64,000 nucleotides of DNA from NCBI GenBank assembly GCA_030049955.1, contig JASIJX010000177.1, positions 1 to 64,000 of the forward strand, read 5' to 3'. The notes beneath the pieces are model-generated. The model had not been told where the DNA came from. It saw nothing but the letters and a program-made list of their open reading frames with translations, and searched no databases. The DNA is from Acidobacteriaceae bacterium (GTDB lineage Bacteria > Acidobacteriota > Terriglobia > Terriglobales > Acidobacteriaceae). Below are positions 45,701 to 53,268 of the stretch, one piece after another (position 1 is the stretch's first letter; every line of letters begins with the position of its first letter). Both the position numbers and the translations under genes were made by a program.

Positions 45701-46309
45701 TTTGGCGAAGGCCGGGCGCATATGAACCGCGGCGGGATCGTCAATCTCCTGGGCGGAGGCTGGTCGACTAGCCTTACATTTGCAGCTCAAACTGGCGAAC
45801 CCTTCACAGTGACGCCTAACATTACAGCGGCGGGCGGCATCTCGGCGCGAGCCGTCAAAGTGCGCAATCCCTTCACGGCCGGAGGACAACCTGACCCGTC
45901 GAATTCAGCCATCTCGTGCGCAGCGCATACCAGAACGCGGACGAACTGGTATAATCCTTGCGCTTTCGCCAACCCCTTGCCCGGGTCGGACATTCCCACA
46001 AGCGGAACTGGTTCGGAGGTGACCAATCTTGCCCAGGTTCTCCAGTACGTCGGAGGTAACATGGATACCGTAGAGGGCCCTGGATACGAGCGCATCAATA
46101 TGTCGGTCTTTAAGGACTTCCCAACCTTCCGCGAAGAGCGCCTCGAGTTCCGCAGCGACGTCTTCAACCTGTTCAACACGCCCTCTTACGGCTCCCCAAG
46201 TGTAACGACCGATAATACGTCCGGCGGGGAGATCACCACGACGAGGACTTTCCAGAACTTCACACCGGATGCACGCTTCTTCCAACTTTCTTTGAAGTAC
46301 ATGTTCTGA
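42761..46309 (+). CDS. TonB-dependent receptor, Oar-like (second)
   Basis: A receptor of 1182 residues. A signal peptide (to about residue 40, ending VATAQ) is followed by a carboxypeptidase-regulatory-like domain (about 42-130, QGTITGLVEDSFGAIIPNAS), a plug domain (TINNTPLNGRNW, QNNFILDGIDNNTN, EFKMETGDYSAEFG) and a beta-barrel ending LSLKYMF. AGGAG lies nine bases upstream of ATG 42761. IS66 remnants lie on both sides, so the gene may have moved with them or been spared between insertions. The gene after the right-hand remnant is a PHP-domain hydrolase; the ligand is unknown, though the wider context points to plant or microbial glycans. Confidence 0.92.
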   Translation: MRNKSCSYRRLHRHVRAGIVVLWMSLVFFFTPLCCRVATAQMDQGTITGLVEDSFGAIIPNASVTLTNTDIGLVLQTKSDGSGFYNFSPIKIGHYSVSASAPGFATTTQEKIQLNLQERLNVVLNLHPGNVTESVTVTSAPPLLQSQEGSVAQVISTQTINNTPLNGRNWVYIAQLTAGADPGTGGRGAGTGDFDANGQRVTQNNFILDGIDNNTNTVDFLNGASYVVRPPPDALAEFKMETGDYSAEFGHSAGAVVNASIKSGTNQIHGDLWEYNRNTVLDAQNWNATNNPPYHENQFGATLGGPILKNKLFFFGDAEANRIIYDTPTIETVPTALMRQGNFSELLNTSLTGEAKPVQLYEPNSGGTATLECNSANNVFCASQIDTVAQTILKMYPLPNTNGGDTYNNYNVNLADSDNTWQWDTRMDWNLSARDQIFGRFSYENEVKYFAPPLGSILDGGPSDGSGNVSNLGQNFALSETHIFNPTLVNEFRIGYNYAHFTALGPTPLDDIASTYGFGGVPFSPGYFNGGLPYTNISPESRFGTANATPSIEHENVYQILDNLTKTFGKHSLKFGLDLQSIRFATVQESYVHGEYTFSGLFTSDLNASFTGSGVADFLADQMDSAEIATLSTINDARWYRAAYVQDDWRANSRLTLNMGLRYDYTQPLQEMAGRQANFLPEGGLGPGTGSGVYEIPTKGQGVAIAPAFTNVLAQENITLEYVNNPFLVAAQKANFAPRFGISYSVNPRTVIRGGFGLFYGGLENVGAADNLGRNYPFQFTDSFTAPTCKAGYGNCQNVGLTLENGFSTAIAEGLQNFVSQPLLNTVSTPLKTAYSMEENFAVERDFGNNLALTVGYVGTVGRHLLVVLNTNGAEALINPSRAVSAVFAFPELGTCDYQTGAGISSYNALQTKLEKRYSHGLDFLATYTWSHSLDDAVDILSQNNTAYTDTALVPIRDQYSNSIFDTRQRFTMNGFYDLPFGEGRAHMNRGGIVNLLGGGWSTSLTFAAQTGEPFTVTPNITAAGGISARAVKVRNPFTAGGQPDPSNSAISCAAHTRTRTNWYNPCAFANPLPGSDIPTSGTGSEVTNLAQVLQYVGGNMDTVEGPGYERINMSVFKDFPTFREERLEFRSDVFNLFNTPSYGSPSVTTDNTSGGEITTTRTFQNFTPDARFFQLSLKYMF

Positions 46310-46329
46310 AAGCAGTGCTGTACCGTTCC

Positions 46330-46690
46330 GGCGGCTCGTACCCTGCTCGGCGCGCAGTCGCTCGAAGATGCGTCTGGCAGTGCGCCGTTGCTTCTTTGGC
46401 CCTGCCTGTGCGCTTCCAGAATGGCGTCAGTCACGCTCAGCCAGGGATACCAGCTGAGGGCGCCGTTGAACCGCCAGTCGGAGATTACGCATGCGAAGGC
46501 GTCGCGCTGGAACGATCCACTCTAGCCGGCTGGGTTGGCGCATCGACGCAGCTGCTCGCTCCGCTGATCGCAGCTGTGCGCTGGCACTTGAGAACCGCCA
46601 GCAAGGTTCATGCCGATGGCACGTCGCTACCGGTGCTTTCACTAGGACGCGGAAGAACGAAGATCGGACCTGACGATACACCACCGCGCG
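46330..46690 (+). mobile_element. IS66 TnpC remnant, copy B
   Basis: Starting soon after the receptor stop, forward frames give APLNRQSEITHAKA and, in another frame, EGVALERSTLAGWVGASTQL, then LHRTASKVHADGTSLPVL-like text (HADGTSLPVLSLGRGRTKIG), matching the IS66 TnpC core. The catalytic HADDTP reads HADGTS, so a metal-binding Asp is lost. It covers the same part of TnpC as copy A, on the other side of the receptor. Confidence 0.7.
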
Positions 46691-46797
46691 ATGCCGCCCA
46701 GTGGGTCATTTCCTCGGCCCAAGCCCACTCGGTCGGCGCACCAGATCTTTACCAGCCTTCAGGGTTCACATTCGAATAGGCAAGGAGTACGTCTGGC

Positions 46798-49083
46798 ATG
46801 ACGCGCAAAGCGAAATATAGGATGCGATTTCTTGCATTTCTGTTCTTGTTGCCGTTCACCGCGCCGGCACAGATGCTCAGAACCGGCGTCGGTAATTCTG
46901 CAATGTCTTTTCAGCCCTTCGCGGATGAAATACGCCAGTTGGAGGCTGCGCTCACTCTGATTGGCCAGCCCCTAAGTAAAATAGATCACAACAAGATAGA
47001 AGCCGCCCTCTCCATGTCCGACACGGAGTCGGCCATTCGTTCAATTCAAGCGATTCTTGATAAGGAAGTTCTTGTAGTCGTCACAATCAACTCGGAGGGT
47101 CAGCCCAGCGTGAGGCACGGCAAAGCGCAGCCTTCGCTTGTTCAAGATGACAACCGAGCCTTTCTCGTTCAAGTGATTAACCAGGCTGGTGTATCCGCTC
47201 CGCTCACTGTGAAGAGCCCGAATACAGGTGCCGTGTATGTTCCTTCCAGCGGAAGCCCTGAACCTGCGCAGCATTTGACATTGAGCGACGTGCGCGAGCG
47301 CTGGGCCGACATTTCGTTGTTCTCCCAACCCCCAATGGAGGCTGGACTTTCCGGCTTGCCCCTGCAGTATGAAATCTTGATTGTGACCAGCCGCGACGCC
47401 GGGCAGCGCATGGCGCAATTGCTCTTCGATGTGGGAGGGAGATACCCGGATGCAAACGGACAAAGTGAAACCTCGATTCTGTTCAATATAGCCCCAGCAC
47501 GCACGATTACGCTTCATGTCCAGGACAGCGATGGTCGGCCTACAACAGCTTCTTTTGTCTTTCAGGACAGCTTCGGACGGATCTATCCCAGCCAGGCAAA
47601 ACGGCTGGCACCCGACTTCTACTTTCAACCCCAGGTCTACCGAAGTGACGGAGAGTCGATACAACTCCCCCCTGGCTCCTATACAGTCACGTTCACGGGT
47701 GGTCCGGAATACCTCACAGAAACCCGAAGGTTCCACGTCAGTCCGAGCAGTCCGCACGATCTTTCCTTTCAACTACATCGCTGGATCGATCCTGCCCAGG
47801 ACGGCTGGTTCTCAGGCGATGACCATATCCATCCAGCGGGCTGCTCTCACTATGAGAATCCAACCGAAGGGGTGAGCCCCAAGGACATGAGCCGTCAGGT
47901 GCTGGGTGAGCACCTCAATGTGGGTGCGGTTTTGGTATGGGGCCCTTGCTTTTATTACCAGAAGCAATTCTTTCGAGGCCGCACCAACGACCCGTCCTCA
48001 ACGGCACAATCCTTACTGCACTATGATCTGGAAGTTTCGGGTTTTCCCTCCAGCCATGCTGGCCATCTGGTTCTTCTGGACTTAAAGAGCATCATGTATC
48101 CCGGTGCCACACGCATCGAACAATGGCCAACCTGGGATCTTCCCGTCCTGCGCTGGGCAAAATCCCAGGGCGCTGTCGTGGGCTTTGCTCATTCTGGCTG
48201 GGGGCTCGAGGTCCCAACGAATGCGCTGCCAAACTTTATGATTCCTCCCTTTGACGGCATTGGCGCGAATGAATACATCGTGGATGTAACTTATCCTGGC
48301 GCCGTAGATTTCATCTCAGCAGGGAATACTCCCTATGTCTGGGAGTTGAATATCTGGTATCAGACGCTTAACGTCGGCTTTCGCACACGCCTTTCGGGCG
48401 AGACAGATTTCCCCTGTATCTATGACAGCAAAGTCGGAGAGGGACGGACCTACGTCAAGCTAAAGCCTCCGCTATCATTCGGCAGTTATGTTAATGCGCT
48501 TCAGGATGGCGCAGCTTACGTTTCAGACGGCAGGAGCCATCTGCTTGACTACAAGGTAAACGGGATTGAGGTAGGTACTCATAATAGCCAGGTGGATCTC
48601 GCTGCGCCCAGCACGGTACACATAACGGTAAGTGCTGCTGCACTTCTTCCGGTTCAGCCCAACCCGGCAATTGACGAACTCCCATATGACGTACGGCCTT
48701 ATTGGAGCCTGGAACGCGCACGCATCGGGAAGACTCGCAACGTGCCGGTGGAAGTAGTTGTGAATGGGAACCCAGTAGCTCAAAAAGAGATCACAGCGGA
48801 CGGTACGCTCCAGCATCTGAGTTTCACTGTTCCAATCCACAAGAGCAGTTGGATTGCCATTCGCATTCTTCCGTCTTCCCACACCGATCCAATATTCGTG
48901 CTGATCAACGGGAGACCGATCCGGGCTTCCCGCCAGAGTGCCGAATGGTGCCTGAGGGCCGTGGATCAGGCTTGGAATCAAAAGTCCCGTTTGATTTCTG
49001 CCCGCGAGCTCCCAGATGCAAGGAGGGCGTATGACCATGCTCGTGAGGTCTATCGCCAGTTGCTAAAGGAAAGTTACGACTAA
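46798..49083 (+). CDS. Secreted CehA/McbA-family PHP metallohydrolase
   Basis: A protein of 761 residues with a signal peptide (to about residue 24, TAPAQ). The N-terminal 230 residues have no family I can name; a beta-sandwich follows (about 235-325). The PHP-type metal domain starts at GWFSGDDHIHPAG (the D-x-H motif, about 340) and includes VGFAHSGWG (about 465) and the late NTPYVWELNIWY. The C-terminus (about 580-720) is another beta-rich region. CehA and McbA hydrolyse carbamates or amides, but the family is broad and large secreted versions are uncharacterised. It starts just after the IS66 scrap; GGAG lies 13 bases before ATG 46798. Confidence 0.8.
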   Translation: MTRKAKYRMRFLAFLFLLPFTAPAQMLRTGVGNSAMSFQPFADEIRQLEAALTLIGQPLSKIDHNKIEAALSMSDTESAIRSIQAILDKEVLVVVTINSEGQPSVRHGKAQPSLVQDDNRAFLVQVINQAGVSAPLTVKSPNTGAVYVPSSGSPEPAQHLTLSDVRERWADISLFSQPPMEAGLSGLPLQYEILIVTSRDAGQRMAQLLFDVGGRYPDANGQSETSILFNIAPARTITLHVQDSDGRPTTASFVFQDSFGRIYPSQAKRLAPDFYFQPQVYRSDGESIQLPPGSYTVTFTGGPEYLTETRRFHVSPSSPHDLSFQLHRWIDPAQDGWFSGDDHIHPAGCSHYENPTEGVSPKDMSRQVLGEHLNVGAVLVWGPCFYYQKQFFRGRTNDPSSTAQSLLHYDLEVSGFPSSHAGHLVLLDLKSIMYPGATRIEQWPTWDLPVLRWAKSQGAVVGFAHSGWGLEVPTNALPNFMIPPFDGIGANEYIVDVTYPGAVDFISAGNTPYVWELNIWYQTLNVGFRTRLSGETDFPCIYDSKVGEGRTYVKLKPPLSFGSYVNALQDGAAYVSDGRSHLLDYKVNGIEVGTHNSQVDLAAPSTVHITVSAAALLPVQPNPAIDELPYDVRPYWSLERARIGKTRNVPVEVVVNGNPVAQKEITADGTLQHLSFTVPIHKSSWIAIRILPSSHTDPIFVLINGRPIRASRQSAEWCLRAVDQAWNQKSRLISARELPDARRAYDHAREVYRQLLKESYD

Positions 49084-49264
49084 GGATAACAGCCGATATT
49101 GCGCGTTGGTTAGATCATCAACCTCCACAAGCAATACCGGCCTCGTTGAGTAAAAAGCAGAATTGTTCACGGGATTATCTGGCTATTTTTCTACATTGTG
49201 TAAATTGCAATCCTCTAGGCGCAGAAATGAGCATCGGTTGCGTCTCGCAACACAAGGGGGCAAT

Positions 49265-50425
49265 GTGAACCGCCGATACATGCTTACTACAGCAATCACG
49301 GTAATCTTGGTCCTATTTTTGTTGATGTACCTCTGCCTACGTAGGGATGCATCGCACCGAAATGTTGCAGGCGCATTCGCTATGGATCAATTGGGCGCCC
49401 TTGTTAGTCCCTCAGGAATTGCAGCAGACAGCGTTGGGAATCTATACGTGAGCGCACGAAAACAGAACATAGTTCTGAAGGTCTCACCATCTTGGTGGCG
49501 GCGCATCCATGGGGGCGGAGTAAAGATCGAAGCGGGGACTGGCGATCTCGGGTTTGGGGGTGACGGAGGACGATCGGAAAACGCAACACTGGCCTCCCCG
49601 TTGGGCCTCGCAGTCGATTCCGCGGGAAATCTCTTCATTGCCGATACCGGCAACAATCGTATCCGCCGCGTAGATGCCGAAACTCATGTCATCACGACAG
49701 TAGAGGGAAATGGTGCCCTGAGCGGAGGATTAGGCGAGCCCGTTTCCATAGCTGTCGATAAGGATGAAAACTTATACATCGGTGAAAGTATGTCGCTCGG
49801 AATCCTGCGTGTCGACGCATTCACGCACATTGTCACCAAAGTAATTGGAGCCGGACTGTCTGGCGTACCTTTGGCAGCGGAGCCCGCGGCGGGACCTTTT
49901 TGGGTTGCGATTAGCGACTCCCGCGGGCTTTTTTTCTCAAACCCAAATCAAAGCACTGTTTTCTGGTTTGATAGCACTACGAATCAAATCCATCCGATTA
50001 CAGGTAGTGCGCTATGCGAGCACTCTAAAGATGGAAATTTGGCCACCGGATCTTCGCTATGTTTTCCGGAAGGGCTTGTTCTTGAAGGCGGCAAGCAGCT
50101 TTTTATTGCCGACACCGGCAATAACCGCATCCAGCGCATGGATCTAAACACGGGTGTGATTTCTACTGTTGCCGGCGCGGGAGAGGCTGGTAATTCGGGC
50201 GACGGAGGACCAGCAGTAAATGCAAAACTGGATGGTCCGATGGGGATTGCAATAGACAGTAATGGGAACCTTTACATCGCGGATACAGGAAATAACTGTA
50301 TCCGCAAGCTGAATGCAGAGAATGGGGTGATCAGCACCTGGGCGACTGCCCGGGACCTATCGACGGCTGTCCGTGCCGGCCGGCAGAAACAGAAACTTCG
50401 CGGAACTGCAGAACCAAAGGTTTAA
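49265..50425 (+). CDS. Membrane-anchored NHL-repeat beta-propeller protein
   Basis: A protein of 386 residues. The start is GTG 49265 with AAGGGGG four bases upstream; the frame is open to 49163 without support. One transmembrane helix (TTAITVILVLFLLMYLCL) precedes an extracytoplasmic NHL propeller with repeats such as GLAVDSAGNLFIADTGNNRI, ADTGNNRIQRMDLNTGVIST and IDSNGNLYIADTGNNCIRKL. NHL propellers bind proteins or small ligands and some are lyases; no catalytic motif stands out. The Gly-Asp-Gly segments between blades (SGDGGPAVNAKL) are typical of bacterial NHL proteins. Confidence 0.85.
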   Translation: MNRRYMLTTAITVILVLFLLMYLCLRRDASHRNVAGAFAMDQLGALVSPSGIAADSVGNLYVSARKQNIVLKVSPSWWRRIHGGGVKIEAGTGDLGFGGDGGRSENATLASPLGLAVDSAGNLFIADTGNNRIRRVDAETHVITTVEGNGALSGGLGEPVSIAVDKDENLYIGESMSLGILRVDAFTHIVTKVIGAGLSGVPLAAEPAAGPFWVAISDSRGLFFSNPNQSTVFWFDSTTNQIHPITGSALCEHSKDGNLATGSSLCFPEGLVLEGGKQLFIADTGNNRIQRMDLNTGVISTVAGAGEAGNSGDGGPAVNAKLDGPMGIAIDSNGNLYIADTGNNCIRKLNAENGVISTWATARDLSTAVRAGRQKQKLRGTAEPKV

Positions 50426-50448
50426 CGTTCCAGGAAATCACCGAGGCT

Positions 50449-50493
50449 TTGCACACAAAATTCTCTACGAGAGTGTGTCAACAAAAATTTTTC
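50449..50493. terminator. Candidate terminator between convergent genes
   Basis: Between the NHL gene (+) and the GH27 gene (-): TTGCACAC pairs imperfectly with GTGTGTCAA around an inner CTCT/GAGAG stem, followed on the forward strand by a TTTTT run at 50488-50492. The stem has mismatches, so strength is uncertain. Confidence 0.4.
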
Positions 50494-50531
50494 TTCGTAA
50501 ATGACTATAATGGGACTCCTGCAACGTGCAA

Positions 50532-52094
50532 TCAGAGAGTAGGCGCGGAGATTCTTAACAGCACTACCCCATGAGATGGGACGTTGGCGGTATAGCTGTT
50601 TCCACTCACGGAAACGATCTGGTGAGTCCACACATTGCGAACGATCGTGTGTCCAACGGCTATGTGAATTCCTAAAGCACTCCAGGAGATCTGAATAGGG
50701 TTGGCCTGAGTCCCGCGGTTGAAGAGGCCTATAGCCCAGGCTCCGCCGGAGAGACGCCGCCGGTAGACATCCGTGCTCTGCTGATGCATGACATCCTCGA
50801 CGGGCAATGCGGCGCGATCCTGATCGATAGCGATGAGCTCGCCATTGGTTAGAATGTCTCTGACTTCAGGGGTCATGATTCGCAGATCGTTCCCTGCAAT
50901 GAGCGGGGCTCTCAGGAGTGCCCACAAACTCATCTGGGTGCGATCTTCATCCGGCGTCAGGGCGCCGTTCCCTACTTCCAGGCTATCGGGATCGTTCCAA
51001 TGTCCTGGAGTGGCATATTTTCCGATTTGCACCTGGTTGAAACCAATCTTTTCAATGGATTCCCACGTGTCGGTAATATCGCTCGTTGTGCGCCATAGAT
51101 TCGGACCTGCCTTTGCCGCCCATGTCCAGACACCGGGAGAACCGATGCTCAGGCTGTAGACTATGGGGCGACCGGTGTGGAGCAACGCCTCTCCCATCTC
51201 CTGATAGACAGAGCGAAGATCGGTCGATGGATAAATGAGTCCGGCAGTGCACCAGTCATATTTGAGAAAGTCATAGCCCCATGCGGCGAAGGTTCGTGCG
51301 TCCTGATCCACGTGCCCGTAGCTCGCTGTGTAGCCGCCGCAACTGCGCGGTCCCGGGCTCGAGTAAATGCCAATCTTCAGTCCCTTGGAGTGAACATAAT
51401 CGGCGAGAGCCTTCATGTCTGGAAACCTGCCGTTGCCGCGAAGATTTCCTTGGGCATCACGCGTGCCCTCCCAACCGCCATCGATGTTCACGTATTGATA
51501 CCCCACCTTGCTCATACCGCTGGAGACCATGGCGTCAGCTATTCCGCGGATGGTTCGATCATCAATTTTGGTATGAAACAGGTTCCAGCTGCTCCAGCCC
51601 ATTGGCGGCAGTTTCGCCAGGCCATTGTAAGGAACATTGCGCAGAGCAGGAAGCGGCAGTGCTGTCGGATAAATCTCATCGTGCGTCGTGCGTTCCAGCG
51701 TGCCGTGAATCACCATCTCTCCGTTGCCGTTGATCGTCACGGGCTTGCGCTCTGTCATCTCCACTACAGAACCGTGTATCGTTCCATCGTAGGTGACGCC
51801 GTAAGTGTGGCCCGCATGGGTAAAGGAACCTTCCATATGCAGAACGCCATCTTCAACGGTGCCGTTAAGCGCCATTTGCCGGAAGCCGATGTCGGTGCCC
51901 CGAATCGAGTTGCCGTTCTGGTTCAGTTTGAAGAATCCAGTGCCCCCATTCGGCACCCGGAATGCCCAGAGGCCAGTAAGTTCGTCTGAATGGGTTGCGT
52001 GAGACCTGCACCCAAAGAGAGGGAAAACCAATACGAGCAGGAATGCGAAGAGACGGAAGCGGATTGCGAATTTTCTAGACATCGTTGTTCTCAT
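50532..52094 (-). CDS. GH27 alpha-galactosidase, probably lipoprotein
   Basis: A protein of 520 residues. The N-terminal segment (LVLVFPLFGC) looks like a lipoprotein signal with a slightly atypical lipobox. Residues about 38-130 form a beta-rich domain of unknown role. The GH27 barrel starts at LPPMGWSSWNLFH; the nucleophile Asp is in FLKYDWC and the acid/base Asp in WRTTSDI. NIDGGWEG and GKYATPGHWNDPDSLEVG are typical. The C-terminal 90 residues are the usual beta-sandwich. It should release terminal alpha-D-galactose from oligosaccharides or galactomannan (alpha-N-acetylgalactosaminidase is the alternative within GH27). It follows the nitrilase-like and GH3 genes on the same strand. Confidence 0.92.
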   Translation of the reverse strand: MRTTMSRKFAIRFRLFAFLLVLVFPLFGCRSHATHSDELTGLWAFRVPNGGTGFFKLNQNGNSIRGTDIGFRQMALNGTVEDGVLHMEGSFTHAGHTYGVTYDGTIHGSVVEMTERKPVTINGNGEMVIHGTLERTTHDEIYPTALPLPALRNVPYNGLAKLPPMGWSSWNLFHTKIDDRTIRGIADAMVSSGMSKVGYQYVNIDGGWEGTRDAQGNLRGNGRFPDMKALADYVHSKGLKIGIYSSPGPRSCGGYTASYGHVDQDARTFAAWGYDFLKYDWCTAGLIYPSTDLRSVYQEMGEALLHTGRPIVYSLSIGSPGVWTWAAKAGPNLWRTTSDITDTWESIEKIGFNQVQIGKYATPGHWNDPDSLEVGNGALTPDEDRTQMSLWALLRAPLIAGNDLRIMTPEVRDILTNGELIAIDQDRAALPVEDVMHQQSTDVYRRRLSGGAWAIGLFNRGTQANPIQISWSALGIHIAVGHTIVRNVWTHQIVSVSGNSYTANVPSHGVVLLRISAPTL

Positions 52095-52131
52095 AGTTTC
52101 CCATCGCCAGCCATTCTTCTCGCTGGTTCCT

Positions 52132-53166
52132 TTATGGTTCGCTCAGGGGATTGCGCTGTCGAGGACTATCGCTGACCACTCCCCAACTCATGATCTCATC
52201 GTCCCGCTTTTTCATCGGATAGAGATTGTAAAAGTGCTCACCTTTCGGCTGACTGTCCGGGAAGTCGTAAACCAGCATGCCGGGCTCGTTCATTGGTAAT
52301 TGTTTCGGTATAGTGGCATCTGGCCGGGCGATGAAGGAGCCCCAGTGCGAATAGGGATGGGAAGAGTTATTCACTACTGCCCATATGCGATTGTCCGCGC
52401 AGCGGGTCGGAACCTCGTGTGTATTGAGAACGTCCAGGCTGGTCGGGCCTCGGTCTTCTGCATTGTACATGGAGTGAAGCATCAGCTTTACGCCCAGCTC
52501 CCGGTAGGCAATGTAATGCTGGGGCCAGCAGATGTCATAGCAGATTGCCAGCCCAATTTTTGTGCCGCGGATCTCACGCGTCACGAGCCGGTTGCCGGCC
52601 GAGTAGTGATCCTGGTCGCGTTTCGTCAAAAAACACTTGTCGTAACGATCCAGGAGCACGCCTTGCGGCGAGATAAGATAGAGACAATTCGTTGGCTTAA
52701 TATTCTCACCCAAGAAATGAGCCGATCCAAGAACCAGGTACATGTTCAGCTCTTTGGCCAACGTCCGTAGTCCGGCTATTTCCTTGCGCAGCGCATTCCA
52801 GTCATAGTTTTCGAAGGTAGGGATATCAAACCCGGCGTATCCAGATAAGCAGCCCTCCGATGTATGCAGTAGATGGGCGTTCTTGCTAGCAGCTTCGTGC
52901 ATGAAATTCCGAATATAGTTGCCATTTGCAGCCACATCGGCGCTCACCGGAAACTGGCAGGTCGCAACCCTCAGTATTTCCGCTGTTGCGATTGAAGTTT
53001 CGCGTTCGGGCAAAGGAATCGGCATCTGGGGCGCTGCCTCATCGGCATGAGCAGAGAGCGATGGCAATGCAGCCAGCCCCGCGGCCCCTGCAATCGCTTT
53101 GCTGGCCGCTCGAAGGGCCTGGCGTCGCGTAATGAATCTAGATTCGTCGCTACCTTGTGCGCTCAT
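52132..53166 (-). CDS. Tat-exported nitrilase-superfamily amidohydrolase
   Basis: A protein of 344 residues. The start is ATG 53166 with AAGG eight bases upstream. A twin-arginine leader (FITRRQALRAASKAIAGAAG, then LAALP) is unusual for this mostly cytoplasmic superfamily. The carbon-nitrogen hydrolase triad is visible: Glu104 (HTSEGCLSGY), Lys177 (DRYDKCFL) and Cys209 (LAICYDICWP). The second Glu region is YNAEDRGP. The superfamily covers amidases, carbamoylases and nitrilases; the substrate is unknown. It stands between GH3 and GH27 genes on one strand, so it may remove an amide or N-linked group from a glycan or peptide-linked substrate (inference). Confidence 0.85.
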   Translation of the reverse strand: MSAQGSDESRFITRRQALRAASKAIAGAAGLAALPSLSAHADEAAPQMPIPLPERETSIATAEILRVATCQFPVSADVAANGNYIRNFMHEAASKNAHLLHTSEGCLSGYAGFDIPTFENYDWNALRKEIAGLRTLAKELNMYLVLGSAHFLGENIKPTNCLYLISPQGVLLDRYDKCFLTKRDQDHYSAGNRLVTREIRGTKIGLAICYDICWPQHYIAYRELGVKLMLHSMYNAEDRGPTSLDVLNTHEVPTRCADNRIWAVVNNSSHPYSHWGSFIARPDATIPKQLPMNEPGMLVYDFPDSQPKGEHFYNLYPMKKRDDEIMSWGVVSDSPRQRNPLSEP

Positions 53167-53268
53167 GGTGAGCCTTTTACCCCCCAATCCTTCGTTCAAA
53201 CTTGCGCATTTAAGAAACCGATTATCGACTTACTCACCCGGAAGAGTCACTAGGTTTCTGCAATTGTG

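Noticed and set aside
51177..51989. Forward open frame of 270 codons inside the GH27 gene
   Set aside because: It is antisense to a well-supported GH27 gene and shows no protein-family features.
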